DNA of 64,000 nt from Ignatzschineria sp. RMDPL8A (lineage in GTDB: Bacteria > Pseudomonadota > Gammaproteobacteria > Cardiobacteriales > Wohlfahrtiimonadaceae), in contig NZ_JAPPWA010000002.1 of NCBI RefSeq assembly GCF_029815055.1, positions 1,488,001 through 1,552,000 on the forward strand, in the 5' to 3' direction. Of this stretch, positions 31,159-40,515 are shown one piece after another. How positions within the stretch are numbered: position 1 is the stretch's first letter; every line of letters starts with the position of its first letter. Both the position numbers and the translations under genes were made by a program. The notes under the pieces were generated by a model, which saw only the letters and a program-made list of their open reading frames with translations, was not told the origin of the DNA and searched no databases.

Positions 31159-31977
31159 ATGACACAGACCATCTCCATCATTGGACTCGGTTGGCTTGGC
31201 TTACCGCTTGCAAAAGCACTCAAAGCCGATGGATTTAACGTTAAAGGCTCGAAAAGTTCCTCCGAAGGCGTGGAAAAAGTGCTGGCTGAAGGGATCGATT
31301 GCCAGCTCTTTAATACCACGCTCGACTTCTCACTTCGGGAAAGTGGCGTGCGCGATCTTTTCAATTGTGACACCATGATTGTAACGCTCCCACCGAATGC
31401 CCATCATGGGGTGAAAAAATATCCTTCCATTGTGAAAGCTCTAGGGAAAACCGCCCATTATTGCGGGGTGAAACGCCTCATTTTTACCGGCTCAATCTCG
31501 GTTTATGGTGATCAAACCGGGAATCTCACAGAAGAGGCTATTTTAGATCCGGTGAGCGATAGCGGAAAAGCGATTCAAGTGATTGAAGATGCGCTCATTC
31601 ACGAGGTTAATATCCCCGTTACGATTCTTCGTTTAGGCGGTTTAATTGGCGCGGATCGTCACCCTGCCCATGCATTATCCGGCCGTCATGATGTGAAAAA
31701 TCCGCATCATCCAGTGAATCTTGTTCATCAAAACGATGTGATTGAGATGATTAAAGCGCTGGTAAAATCCGATTGGGAGAGTAATCAAATCTATAATGTT
31801 GTCGCCGATTCTCATCCAACCCGTATTGACTACTACACCAACATGGCTGAGACGCTTGGAATCCCCGCACCAAAATTTGTAGACGATGAGAATGGTAGCG
31901 AAACAGAAGGAAAAGTGATCGATGGGTCTAAAATTACCCGTGATTACGGCGTTCATTACACTACCGGAATTTATTAA
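31159..31977 (+). CDS. NAD(P)-binding epimerase-like protein (YeeZ family)
   Basis: A Rossmann-fold protein of 272 residues with an N-terminal GLGWLGLPLA dinucleotide-binding loop, FTGSISVYGDQ in the middle, ILRLGGLIGADRHP and NLVHQNDVI. These identify the YeeZ-like atypical SDR/epimerase group. The usual catalytic YxxxK of extended SDRs is not evident; the corresponding segment reads SDSGKAIQ, so activity may differ or be absent. An AAAAGGA site precedes the ATG. It is convergent with sprT. The substrate is not known. Confidence 0.82.
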   Translation: MTQTISIIGLGWLGLPLAKALKADGFNVKGSKSSSEGVEKVLAEGIDCQLFNTTLDFSLRESGVRDLFNCDTMIVTLPPNAHHGVKKYPSIVKALGKTAHYCGVKRLIFTGSISVYGDQTGNLTEEAILDPVSDSGKAIQVIEDALIHEVNIPVTILRLGGLIGADRHPAHALSGRHDVKNPHHPVNLVHQNDVIEMIKALVKSDWESNQIYNVVADSHPTRIDYYTNMAETLGIPAPKFVDDENGSETEGKVIDGSKITRDYGVHYTTGIY

Positions 31978-32025
31978 AAATCTGGATAATCTGTTCAGAA
32001 ATTAAAACTATCTATTAATCGCTCT

Positions 32026-32586
32026 TTATTTTATCTCATTGTCGAGATAGATAAGGAGCGATTTGCATTTAACGCAACGATATTCGCCGCCCCGTAAAAT
32101 GCGATTATGACGAATAATGGTGAGCGCGTGAGTTTGGCATTGACAGCGGTAGGGATATGTTTTTCCCGCGACAGATGTCGTCTCAAATTGGTGGGTGACC
32201 CGTGCAGGAAGCCCCATCACGTTATTCATCACAAACTGCCACTCTTTGCCGTGAGGTTTCACTCGTCCATAACGGCGCGCGGTAATGAGATGCGCCGCTT
32301 CATGGGGAATCACCTCGCTTAAAAACGCCTCACTATTTTCTAAAAAAAGAATGGGATTGAGCCGAATCTCCCAGGTATTTGGTCTTGCTGATCCTGCAAT
32401 CTTTCCCCGTTGTTTAAAATTAAGCTCTGGCCGTGGAAAGGGGGTTTGATAAAATTTCTCGGCCTTTAAAAACACATTTTCTAAAGCAACGAGCGCCTCA
32501 TCGGCAAGCGCGTAAAGCCTCGTTTCTTTATCGGTTAATGGCCGATCAGGTCTTGGAAAACGGTGGATTATTGGTAAGTCAGTCAT
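32026..32586 (-). CDS. sprT: SprT-like zinc metalloprotease-family protein
   Basis: The 186-residue SprT-family protein has the zinc motif HEAAH (about residues 94-98), followed by RRYGRVKPHGKEW. A C-terminal zinc ribbon is formed by CQCQTH and CVKCKS. The eukaryotic relative Spartan degrades DNA-protein crosslinks; the bacterial role is not settled. The gene is transcribed away from the ABC importer upstream and separated from it by a terminator. Confidence 0.88.
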   Translation of the reverse strand: MTDLPIIHRFPRPDRPLTDKETRLYALADEALVALENVFLKAEKFYQTPFPRPELNFKQRGKIAGSARPNTWEIRLNPILFLENSEAFLSEVIPHEAAHLITARRYGRVKPHGKEWQFVMNNVMGLPARVTHQFETTSVAGKTYPYRCQCQTHALTIIRHNRILRGGEYRCVKCKSLLIYLDNEIK

Positions 32587-32600
32587 TAATTATATAGGGC

Positions 32601-32640
32601 AAAAAAATACTGTGAGCGATTTTAAGATCGATCACAGTAT
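32601..32640 (-). terminator. Terminator of the TrpXYZ-like ABC operon
   Basis: A 14-bp stem with one mismatch (ATACTGTGATCGAT/ATCGCTCACAGTAT) and a 6-base loop, followed by T7 on the - strand. Confidence 0.92.
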
Positions 32641-32679
32641 CCTAGCATGATTTGATGTAATTCCGAGAGAATCCTCAGA

Positions 32680-33435
32680 TTACGCTTCCGCAAATTCAAG
32701 CGCTAAATCGGTTGCTTTAAGCGCCTTTTTCTCTTCTTTGGTATAGCACTTCATAAACGCCCCATTTTTAAGGAGCATGGTGCGGTCGCCATATTCAATG
32801 GCATGTTCCATGTTATGGGTAATCATGATGCAGGTGAGTTTTTCCTCTCGTACAATTCGGTTGGCAATCTCCATCACGTTTTCCGCAATTTTCGGGTCGA
32901 GCGCTGCCGTAATCTCATCTAATAGTAGAATTTTAGACTCACTGATGATCGACATAATTAGGCTAAGTGCCTGCCGCTGCCCGCCTGAGAGATTCGCTAC
33001 CGTTTCATTAAGACGATTTTCAAGCCCCATATCAAGGAGTGCAAGACGTTTTTTAAAGAGTTCCACGCGCTCTTTTTGATTAAAAAACCGAAAGAGACGA
33101 TTTTTTCCACGTTTATAGGCAAAGGCCATATTTTCTAAAATTGTGAGATTTTCCATGGTGCCAACGCGTGGATCTTGCATCACAATAGAGACATCCCGTG
33201 AGCGCGCAATTTGAGAGGTTTTGGTAATCTCTTTTCCATCTAAGAAAATAGAGCCACTTTCAGGGCGCATAAATCCTGAAATAACGTTAAAGAGTGTCGA
33301 TTTTCCTGCGCCGTTGCCGCCAATAATGACGAGAAATTCACCCTCAGCCACCTCTAAATCAAGATCAAAGAGCACTTTTCGTTCAAGTTGAGTACCCTTG
33401 CCGACCACCACATCGATCGAGTTAAGTTTTAGCAT
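32680..33435 (-). CDS. ABC importer ATPase (TrpZ-like, PF04392-associated)
   Basis: The 251-residue ATPase has Walker A GGNGAGKST near residue 40, the Q-loop IVMQDPR, the ABC signature LSGGQRQALS and Walker B ILLLDEITAALDPK. The H-switch is MITHNMEHA. It is the last gene of a three-gene operon; its start overlaps the permease gene by 7 bases. Systems of this build (periplasmic ABC_sub_bind protein, single permease, ATPase) include TrpXYZ-type tryptophan importers, but substrate cannot be read from the sequence. Confidence 0.9.
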   Translation of the reverse strand: MLKLNSIDVVVGKGTQLERKVLFDLDLEVAEGEFLVIIGGNGAGKSTLFNVISGFMRPESGSIFLDGKEITKTSQIARSRDVSIVMQDPRVGTMENLTILENMAFAYKRGKNRLFRFFNQKERVELFKKRLALLDMGLENRLNETVANLSGGQRQALSLIMSIISESKILLLDEITAALDPKIAENVMEIANRIVREEKLTCIMITHNMEHAIEYGDRTMLLKNGAFMKCYTKEEKKALKATDLALEFAEA

Positions 33436-34337
33436 TTCCGTCTCCCTGGCATTGCCATCACAAGCACAATAATGATTCCTGCAATAAGGTTAAAATCATA
33501 GGCTTCAAGGTTTAGACTTTCTGCATTGAGCGCCGCACTTTTGATTAAGTGGAAGAGCGTTGAGCCGAGGATACAGCTAATGAGTTTGACCCAAATCGAG
33601 CGGAAAGGGAGAACTTTTTCCCCAATAATGACCGCTGCAAAGCCGGTAATAATGGTGCCGATTCCCGCGGTAATATCTGCAACGCCGGTAAATTGGCTAA
33701 AGAGTGAGCCACCGAGTGCCACTAACCCATTTCCCATGGCAACCCCTAGGATCACCATCCATTTCACATTCACGCCGCTATTTTGGCAAAGACGTTTGTT
33801 TTGACCAATCGCGCGAATAGAGAGCCCCATATCGGTGCTGAGTAACCAGGTTAACAGCCCGATAATAAAAAGGGAAATAACGATTAAAATCGTCATAGGA
33901 TGATCCATACCAAGATTTTTGATAAAGCCTGATGCGCCTTCGAGCGGTGCCATCACTTTATCGGTCCAAACAGTAAAGGTTGTATCATCAAATAAGAGCG
34001 TCCGGTTGGTCTGTTCACTCATGACGCGTACGTTCACAGAATAGAGCATAAATGCCACTAAAATCCCCGCTAACAGATCGGTCACTTTAAAGTAGGCATT
34101 TAAAATCCCCGTGACTGCTCCGGCAAGCGCGCCGGCAATCACAGAGACTAAAAGTACATAGTAGGGATTGACGCCCTGCTGAATTAAAACGCCGGTGACG
34201 GCGAGTCCAAGGGCGAACGATCCATCGCACGTAAGGTCTGGGAAGTCGATCACTTTAAAGGTGATGAAAACCCCCATCCCTACAATTCCAAAGATGAGCC
34301 CGAGATTCAGGCTCATCATTAATTCATCAAATCCCAT
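33429..34337 (-). CDS. ABC importer permease (TrpY-like)
   Basis: The 302-residue integral membrane protein has roughly eight or nine hydrophobic segments and the branched-chain-type permease architecture. Characteristic stretches are FPDLTCDGSFALGLAV near the N-terminus and AIGQNKRLCQNSGVNVKWM, the ATPase-coupling loop. A single permease gene implies a homodimeric channel. It starts only 3 bases after the binding-protein stop, so the operon is tightly coupled. Confidence 0.88.
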   Translation of the reverse strand: MGFDELMMSLNLGLIFGIVGMGVFITFKVIDFPDLTCDGSFALGLAVTGVLIQQGVNPYYVLLVSVIAGALAGAVTGILNAYFKVTDLLAGILVAFMLYSVNVRVMSEQTNRTLLFDDTTFTVWTDKVMAPLEGASGFIKNLGMDHPMTILIVISLFIIGLLTWLLSTDMGLSIRAIGQNKRLCQNSGVNVKWMVILGVAMGNGLVALGGSLFSQFTGVADITAGIGTIITGFAAVIIGEKVLPFRSIWVKLISCILGSTLFHLIKSAALNAESLNLEAYDFNLIAGIIIVLVMAMPGRRKC

Positions 34338-34340
34338 CGA

Positions 34341-35327
34341 TTATTTTACTTCTTGTTTGCCATCGTTGATTAATACTGCCGCGCTATCGATTAGCGCTTG
34401 TGGCAATTCCATATTGAGTGCTTTTGCAGCGTCAAGATTGAGATAGAGTTCCATTTTTGAAGGGAATCCTACCGGAATCGTATTGATATCTTTACCGTTT
34501 AAAATATCGGCAATCATATCCGCTGTTTCTAAACCGTGATCATATTGGTTTGGACCAAGCGCCGCTAAAGGACCGACTTCTACCGCATCCGTATCAGCAA
34601 CAAATACCGGTACGCCACCTTTATTGCCGGCCATCACAATGCTTTCGAGCGCTGCAAGAGCTGTATTATCACCGTAGATGAAGATCGCATCAGTACGCGC
34701 TGCTAAATAGGCTGCCGCTTGCGGTACATCAGAGGTACGGTTAACCACTTGGCGAACCACTTCTAAATCCATCGCTTTCGCTGCTTTTTTAAGGTCATCA
34801 TATTGCTTGATTGAGTTCGCGTCGCCCGGATTATAGATAAATCCTAATTTTTTAAGATTGGGGATCACACGTTTAAACATCTCAAGTTGTGGCTCAACAT
34901 CGACGTAGTTTGACATACCGGTAACGTTATTATTCGAGCCTTCTAATTTAGTAACAAGGTTCGCGCCAACGGGATCGGTGATTGAGCTAAAGACCATTTT
35001 GGTTTTGCCATCCATCGCCGGTTTCACTAAACTTTGCGCGGAAGGCGTTCCTAATCCAACGGTCACATCGGCGCCTTGGCTCACAAATTTAGTGGAGATC
35101 TGCCCTGCAAGCGGTACGTTTGCTTGAGCCGATTCAACACGGAAATCAAGGTTTTTCCCATCAACAAAGCCGTGCTTTTCAAGACCATCTTTGATCCCTT
35201 TTGCCGTCATATCGAGCGCAGGGTGATCGACGATTTTATTGACATAGACTTTCTTCACTTCTTCAGCATTTACAGCGCCTGTCACAAGTAGGCTACCGAC
35301 CATCAATGACATTAGTAACTTTTTCAT
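34341..35327 (-). CDS. ABC importer periplasmic substrate-binding protein (TrpX/ABC_sub_bind family)
   Basis: The 328-residue PF04392-type binding protein has a signal peptide (about 1-21, ending VNA). It shows two-lobe features: VGLGTPSAQSL, VFSSITDPVGANLV, GFIYNPGDANS and FIYGDNTAL. It is first in the operon with the permease and ATPase. Family members bind aromatic amino acids or other small solutes. A YerC/TrpR-like regulator gene lies one gene further upstream, which makes tryptophan an attractive but unproven ligand. No T-box, leader peptide or riboswitch was seen in the roughly 210 bases upstream. Confidence 0.88.
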   Translation of the reverse strand: MKKLLMSLMVGSLLVTGAVNAEEVKKVYVNKIVDHPALDMTAKGIKDGLEKHGFVDGKNLDFRVESAQANVPLAGQISTKFVSQGADVTVGLGTPSAQSLVKPAMDGKTKMVFSSITDPVGANLVTKLEGSNNNVTGMSNYVDVEPQLEMFKRVIPNLKKLGFIYNPGDANSIKQYDDLKKAAKAMDLEVVRQVVNRTSDVPQAAAYLAARTDAIFIYGDNTALAALESIVMAGNKGGVPVFVADTDAVEVGPLAALGPNQYDHGLETADMIADILNGKDINTIPVGFPSKMELYLNLDAAKALNMELPQALIDSAAVLINDGKQEVK

Positions 35328-35477
35328 GATTCTCCTTACACACGACCGTGTTGAATGATTATAAATGGACTTAGTTTGTATAAAAGGGGCGGAATTTACA
35401 CATCTCCGCTACCGCTTTCTGCCTGTTCCACTGTAATGGTACAACAATATATCCTAATTGGAAAGAGTGAAGCCAAA

Positions 35478-35517
35478 ATAAAACCTCCCCTCATGGTGAC
35501 ATCATGATGAAGGAGGC
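35478..35517 (-). terminator. Terminator after the nitronate monooxygenase gene
   Basis: On the - strand CCTCCTTCAT pairs with ATGAGGGGAGG (one bulge) and is followed by a TTTTATTTT run. Confidence 0.7.
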
Positions 35518-35539
35518 TGATATGGTTCGAAAAGGAGCA

Positions 35540-36601
35540 TTACGGCGATACAAGACGCGCCATCAGCGCTTTAACTGTTTTCTCGGTGACGCGGTGCGCA
35601 TTCATTCCCGCCCAAAGCGACATATATTCGGGAAAATTGTTTTTTTTCGCTTCCGCCCGGAGCGCGCTTGTAAAATAATGCTGGACAGGATAACAGGCAA
35701 CGGGAAGATCATCTTCGGCATATTGCACCATAAAGCGATTGGTAAATCCGCGAGCCCATTTGCCGGTAAAGGCGTTGGTGAGCATCGTTTCACCGGCGCA
35801 GGCATTTAAGATTTTCTCTTTATGAAGTGACGATGCGCCACTTTCAGCGCACGCTAAAAAGGCCGTCCCAATGACCGCAGCGGCTGCCCCTTCCGTTAAA
35901 TAGTGATCGATATCGAGATACTGACAAATCCCGCCAGCCACAAGAAGTGGGCGATCGGTCACTTGTTTGGCTTTTTTCAGAAGGGTGCGAAGATCATCCC
36001 CATCCCCACAACCTGAAATAAAACTGGCCCGGTGCCCGCCCGCCTCAATCCCTTGGAGAATGATCGCATCTAGCTCAAGCGTATCGAGCGCCACGACCTC
36101 TTCAACGGATGTTGCCGTACCAATCGTATACGTGCCAATCGCTTTAAACTGGCGAATAATCTCCAACGAGGGCATATCAAATACAAACGAGACAATCGGC
36201 ACACGATATTCCAATAGAAGCTCAATCTTTTTGGCATAATCGTCAAGCTCTTGGATTTCACGAAACTCGATCGGTTCTTGGGTGATATTTAACGCCCCAT
36301 AAAAGGGTTTTAATGCCTGATAAGCAGGCTTTGCCTTAGCAACCGTCTCTTTTGTTAATAGCTCTGGCACAAAGAGATTGGCATTATAGACACTCACGCC
36401 TAACGTTTTTAGCGCCTCTAAATCCTCTTTTAATCCCGTAAGCGAGCGATAGCCCGTTGCAAGCGAGGGTAACGCACCTGCATCAAACACAGACTTTAAA
36501 AATTCTGGCGTTGTAATGCCCCCAGCCATCGGCGCTTGAATAATGGGATATTGAATCTTAAATTGGCTGAGTAAATGATTCTCAAAACGTGAATTTGTCA
36601 T
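35540..36601 (-). CDS. Nitronate monooxygenase-family FMN enzyme
   Basis: This 353-residue TIM-barrel flavoprotein belongs to the nitronate monooxygenase (2-nitropropane dioxygenase) family. Evidence includes the N-terminal IQAPMAGGITTPEF, the FMN-phosphate loop region LQGIEAGGHRASF with the conserved histidine, LLVAGGICQY and AAVIGTAFLAC. Enzymes of this family oxidise alkyl nitronates such as propionate 3-nitronate. The EAGGH motif is the expected catalytic histidine. It appears to be transcribed alone or after the YerC-like gene. Confidence 0.85.
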   Translation of the reverse strand: MTNSRFENHLLSQFKIQYPIIQAPMAGGITTPEFLKSVFDAGALPSLATGYRSLTGLKEDLEALKTLGVSVYNANLFVPELLTKETVAKAKPAYQALKPFYGALNITQEPIEFREIQELDDYAKKIELLLEYRVPIVSFVFDMPSLEIIRQFKAIGTYTIGTATSVEEVVALDTLELDAIILQGIEAGGHRASFISGCGDGDDLRTLLKKAKQVTDRPLLVAGGICQYLDIDHYLTEGAAAAVIGTAFLACAESGASSLHKEKILNACAGETMLTNAFTGKWARGFTNRFMVQYAEDDLPVACYPVQHYFTSALRAEAKKNNFPEYMSLWAGMNAHRVTEKTVKALMARLVSP

Positions 36602-36667
36602 AGGTTTAATTAGATTGTCCGGGGTTTGCGTTGATGAGAGATGGATTAAAATGAGATTGAACTAAAA

Positions 36668-36997
36668 CTAGAGCTTTTCCTCAGGTGAAAGCTTAGCAAG
36701 TACATTAATGTAGCCGCGATTATCCTCATCTTTAATAAAACGCGCCACACGCCCAATCGTTGTCAAACTTGCGCCAGTAAGTGCATTAATATCCCGATAA
36801 GAGAGATCGCCCCGCTCGAGAAGCTGACACACTTTCCAACGTTCCGCCATGGCACTAATTTCTTGAGGCGTACAGAGATCTTTGAAAAAGGCCTTCATCT
36901 CCTCTTTTGTCTCCAGCAGTAAAATCGCCTTATAGAGTTCATCCTCAAAATTGCGCTCTTCAAGCTTGGTGCGAAGAGCATCATTAATTTTATCCAT
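36668..36997 (-). CDS. YerC/YecD-type TrpR-related DNA-binding protein
   Basis: The 109-residue helical protein is of the TrpR/YerC-YecD group. A helix-turn-helix lies near residues 65-85 (LSYRDINALTGASLTTIGRVARF), preceded by CTPQEISAMAERWKVCQLL. The ATG at 36997 is chosen because GAGGA lies 10 bases before it; an in-frame TTG at 37015 would add six residues. Family members are repressors of unknown or amino-acid-related regulons. Its neighbours include a TrpXYZ-like transporter operon, which could be a target, although no clear Trp operator was found. Confidence 0.85.
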   Translation of the reverse strand: MDKINDALRTKLEERNFEDELYKAILLLETKEEMKAFFKDLCTPQEISAMAERWKVCQLLERGDLSYRDINALTGASLTTIGRVARFIKDEDNRGYINVLAKLSPEEKL

Positions 36998-37133
36998 ATC
37001 TGTCAGTATCCTCAATGTAACGATATTATTTTATTGGTTATTCCTTGATCCACTATACTAATACATCCATACAATGATTGTCTATTATACGCATTAATCC
37101 CCCTCGCGCCTATTAATCCTATTAAATCGATCA

Positions 37134-37160
37134 TAAAAAAGCCCGGCACATCGCCAGGCT
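37134..37160 (-). terminator. Terminator of glpD
   Basis: On the - strand AGCCTGGC/GCCGGGCT (one G-T pair) with a 5-base loop is followed by T6. Confidence 0.85.
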
Positions 37161-37214
37161 CTCTTTGTTTGTATATATCTATATATCTTATTTCATAAAT
37201 ATTGAACGTAACGT

Positions 37215-39098
37215 CTACTCTTCATCCATCTCAGGTTCCTCCTTTTGAGGATTCTTCGGTGTTTCTTGATGATGGAGGGCTTTTTTCGCCTCTTTCGCTT
37301 GATGGCTAAGACGCGCCTGACGGGCTTTAAAATGCGCCTCCACATCGGCTTCAAGTGCTTTTAAGGTTTCAGGTTTTTGAGCGCCGTCCATTCCTGTCAT
37401 ACCAATCTTAATCACGCCCTCTTCTTCCACTGCGTGCGTTGCATGATAGATTGCACTCGCCATCTCTGCATTATAGTAGGCAATTCGCTCAAGCGACCAA
37501 CCAAAATAACGCGCCATCACTTTTAGAAGATCATCTTTATAAGTGTAGACCGCATCAATATCAAAATAGAGCGCGCCGGTACGACGAATGAAGAAATCAG
37601 CGGGGGTCATAATCGCCTCTTCCTCGAGTCCATATAAAAGACGGACATAGAGCTCAATGGGGAGATTCCCCATCTTATCGGGCGTTGCATTTTTCGCTAA
37701 GGTAAAGAGTTTATCGACGTTGGTGCCATAAAAGGCCGCTAAGCGTCTGCCTGCCTCTTCGGTGAGATTAAAATCTACAGCCTCTTTTCCTTTTGCTTCA
37801 ATAAATGCTTCATATTGATCGATAGCGATATTCCCGCCTGAAATGGGAAGTGTGAGCGTTTGGCACGGATTAAATTCCCGTTCAAAGCCGATTTTAAGCT
37901 TTTCAGCGACGCGATCGACAATCTCTTCCGCCATTAAGCGATAGCCTGTTAATTTCCCACCGGCAATGGTCATCACGCCGGTATGATCTTCCCAAATCTC
38001 ATCTTTACGGGAGATGGCTGAAGGATCTTTTCCATCCTCTTTAATTAACGGACGTAAGCCCGCCCACGACGATTCAATATCCACTTCCGTCAAACCAAGC
38101 GTTGGGAACATATAATTGATCGCGCCGAGCAGATAGTAACGATCCATCGTGGTAATGGGAGGATTTTCTTTCTCGGCCACATAGATGGTATCGGTCGTTC
38201 CGACGTAAACCTTATTACCCCGCGGGATCGCAAAGATCATCCGCTTATCATATTCAGTATCAAAATAGATCGATTGCTCAAGCGGGAAACGCGCTTTATC
38301 AAAGACAATGTGCACCCCTTTAGTTAAAAGTAGGCGCTCGTTTTGCTGATCCTTTGTTGAGTCGTTTTTAGGATTAATAATGCGTTCTAAATTTTCCACC
38401 CAAGGACCGGTCGCATTGACCACCACGCGCGCATCGATAAGATAGGTATTATTGGTTGCCTTATCGGTAATCACCGCGCCTTCCACCATGCCGGAATCAT
38501 CATAGTTAAAGGCTTTCACTTCGGCGTAGTTAATCACATCCGCCCCAAGCTCATGGGCTTTTTTAATCACCTCAATGGTTAGACGCGCATCATCGGTGCG
38601 ATATTCCACATAATATCCGCCCCCTTTAAGCCCCTCTTTTTTAAGATTAGGGACTTTCGCTAAGACATCGCCCGCCTTTAGCATTGCGCGGCGTTCATCC
38701 TCTTTCACCCCCGCCAGATAATCATAAAAACGAAGACCAAGGGATGTCGTAAATCGCCCGAGTCCACCGCCTTTATGAATGGGCAATAACATCGGCTCAC
38801 GATGAGTAACATGTGGCCCATTTTGATGGACGATGGAGCGCTCTTTCCCGGTATCGGCGACCACTTTAAATTGGAAATTTTTAAGATAGCGCAATCCCCC
38901 GTGAACTAGCTTGGTTGAACGGCTACTCGTCCCCGCGGCAAAGTCACTTTTGTCAACGAGCGCAACGCTCATTCCGCGACTTACTGCATCAAGCGCAATC
39001 CCCGCACCGGTAATCCCTCCACCGATCACAAGCAGGTCATAGGTTTTCTCTTTAAATTGTAAAAAGGTGTGACGTCGATTGAGTGAAGATAAGCTCAT
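37215..39098 (-). CDS. glpD: Aerobic glycerol-3-phosphate dehydrogenase
   Basis: GlpD oxidises glycerol 3-phosphate to dihydroxyacetone phosphate and passes electrons to quinone at the inner membrane. The FAD-binding motif is LLVIGGGITGAGIALDAVSRG near residue 22, followed by TSSRSTKLVHGGLRYL. A C-terminal DAO_C domain spans about residues 440-570. At 627 residues it is over 100 longer than E. coli GlpD, partly because of a highly charged C-terminal tail rich in Lys, Glu and Pro. AAGGAAC precedes the ATG. The kinase gene glpK is nearby on the same strand but separated by sucCD on the other. Confidence 0.93.
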   Translation of the reverse strand: MSLSSLNRRHTFLQFKEKTYDLLVIGGGITGAGIALDAVSRGMSVALVDKSDFAAGTSSRSTKLVHGGLRYLKNFQFKVVADTGKERSIVHQNGPHVTHREPMLLPIHKGGGLGRFTTSLGLRFYDYLAGVKEDERRAMLKAGDVLAKVPNLKKEGLKGGGYYVEYRTDDARLTIEVIKKAHELGADVINYAEVKAFNYDDSGMVEGAVITDKATNNTYLIDARVVVNATGPWVENLERIINPKNDSTKDQQNERLLLTKGVHIVFDKARFPLEQSIYFDTEYDKRMIFAIPRGNKVYVGTTDTIYVAEKENPPITTMDRYYLLGAINYMFPTLGLTEVDIESSWAGLRPLIKEDGKDPSAISRKDEIWEDHTGVMTIAGGKLTGYRLMAEEIVDRVAEKLKIGFEREFNPCQTLTLPISGGNIAIDQYEAFIEAKGKEAVDFNLTEEAGRRLAAFYGTNVDKLFTLAKNATPDKMGNLPIELYVRLLYGLEEEAIMTPADFFIRRTGALYFDIDAVYTYKDDLLKVMARYFGWSLERIAYYNAEMASAIYHATHAVEEEGVIKIGMTGMDGAQKPETLKALEADVEAHFKARQARLSHQAKEAKKALHHQETPKNPQKEEPEMDEE

Positions 39099-39288
39099 AC
39101 CATAGTTCCTTTCGAGTAAATACTAGAGAATTACACGTTCATATTTCTTAATAAGAGTATGTTATCACATCTCTTATAACGGAAAAATAATGAAAATTAT
39201 GATTCAATATAGAAGACTTGGCCGTTTATTATTAAGAAGATACCCATCTATAACAACAATAACAAAAGTAAAACGAGAGGTAATGCCA

Positions 39289-40515
39289 ATGAATCTACAC
39301 GAATATCAAGCCAAAGCCCTGCTTAAGCAATATGGATTTCCCCTGCCCAATGAGATCCTAGCCACAACGATTGAGGAGGTGGTGGAAGCGTACACGCAAT
39401 TATCGAGCCAATTAGGCACGCATACGACGGTTGTTAAAGCACAAATTCATGCAGGAGGACGTGGAAAAGCCGGCGGTGTCCGTGTGGTGGAGAGCTTAGG
39501 AGAAGCGCGGGAATATGCCTCCTCGCTCCTTGGGAAATCGCTCGTAACCCCGCAAACCGATGAAAAAGGCCAGCCCATTCATGCGCTTTTAATCTCTGAA
39601 AATCTCTATCCGGTTGAAAAGGAGTTCTATCTAGGGGCAACGCTCGACCGGGAAAATGAGTGCATCACCTTTATGGTCTCCACTGAAGGCGGTATGGAGA
39701 TTGAAGAGGTTGCCAAAATCATGCCCGATAAGATCTTTAAAATAGCGCTCTCTCCACTCGTTGGATTGCGCGTTAGCCATGCACGAAATATGGGGTATCA
39801 CTTAGGACTCAATGAATCGCAACTTAACGCATTTATTAAAATGGTGCAAGGCGCGTATAAGGCCTTTATAGAGCATGATCTTGCGCTGCTAGAGATTAAC
39901 CCACTTTCGGTATTGAGAGATGGCCGGCTGATGACGATCGATGCAAAAATTGCCATTGATGATAATGCACGCTTTAGACAGCCTCATCACGTTGCCGAGC
40001 AAGATCGTTCGCAGGAAAATCGCTATGAGCTGATGGCGGCGGAATATAATCTTAGCTACGTATCCCTCGGGGGAAATATTGGGTGTATGGTCAATGGCGC
40101 GGGGCTTGCTATGGCGACCATGGATATTATTCAATTTTATGGTGCAACGCCGGCGAATTTTTTAGATGTGGGCGGTGGCGCGACTGAAAAGGCGGTTTTA
40201 GCGGCTTTTAAACTGATTTTGTCTGATCCGAAGGTAGAGGCGATTTTAGTCAATATCTTTGGTGGTATTGTGCGTTGCGATATGATTGCCGAGGCCATTA
40301 TTAACGCGATGGAGGAGGGATATATTACTCGTCCTATCGTAGTGCGCCTTGCGGGAAATCACGCCGAAGATGGGCTTGCGCTGATTGATCGAGCCAATCT
40401 TCCCATAATAGTGGCCGAGGATCTTGCTGATGCCGCTCAAAAAGTGATCCAAGCCACCGGAAATACTCCTATGGATAACAGAACAACAGGAGGTCAAAAT
40501 GGCGATCTTAGTTAA
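39289..40515 (+). CDS. sucC: Succinyl-CoA synthetase beta subunit (ADP/GDP-forming)
   Basis: Together with SucD it interconverts succinyl-CoA and succinate with substrate-level phosphorylation in the citric-acid cycle. The start [16 protein letters not shown] is the near-universal SucC N-terminus, and GAGAGG lies 8 bases before ATG 39289; an in-frame ATG at 39190 would add 33 unrelated residues. ATP-grasp features include [20 protein letters not shown] and [10 protein letters not shown]. Near the C-terminus the usual RLEGTN reads RLAGNH. A short hydrophilic extension beyond the family end overlaps sucD by 17 bases. It is encoded apart from other cycle genes, between glpD and glpK. Confidence 0.95.
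   Translation: MNLHEYQAKALLKQYGFPLPNEILATTIEEVVEAYTQLSSQLGTHTTVVKAQIHAGGRGKAGGVRVVESLGEAREYASSLLGKSLVTPQTDEKGQPIHALLISENLYPVEKEFYLGATLDRENECITFMVSTEGGMEIEEVAKIMPDKIFKIALSPLVGLRVSHARNMGYHLGLNESQLNAFIKMVQGAYKAFIEHDLALLEINPLSVLRDGRLMTIDAKIAIDDNARFRQPHHVAEQDRSQENRYELMAAEYNLSYVSLGGNIGCMVNGAGLAMATMDIIQFYGATPANFLDVGGGATEKAVLAAFKLILSDPKVEAILVNIFGGIVRCDMIAEAIINAMEEGYITRPIVVRLAGNHAEDGLALIDRANLPIIVAEDLADAAQKVIQATGNTPMDNRTTGGQNGDLS

Noticed and set aside
35328-35480. T-box or tryptophan attenuator leader before the TrpX-like gene
   Set aside because: No T-box sequence, no leader peptide rich in Trp codons and no competing hairpins were found.
39190-39288. N-terminal extension of SucC by 33 residues
   Set aside because: The extension is unrelated to the family and the internal ATG at 39289 has a proper ribosome site and the conserved N-terminus.
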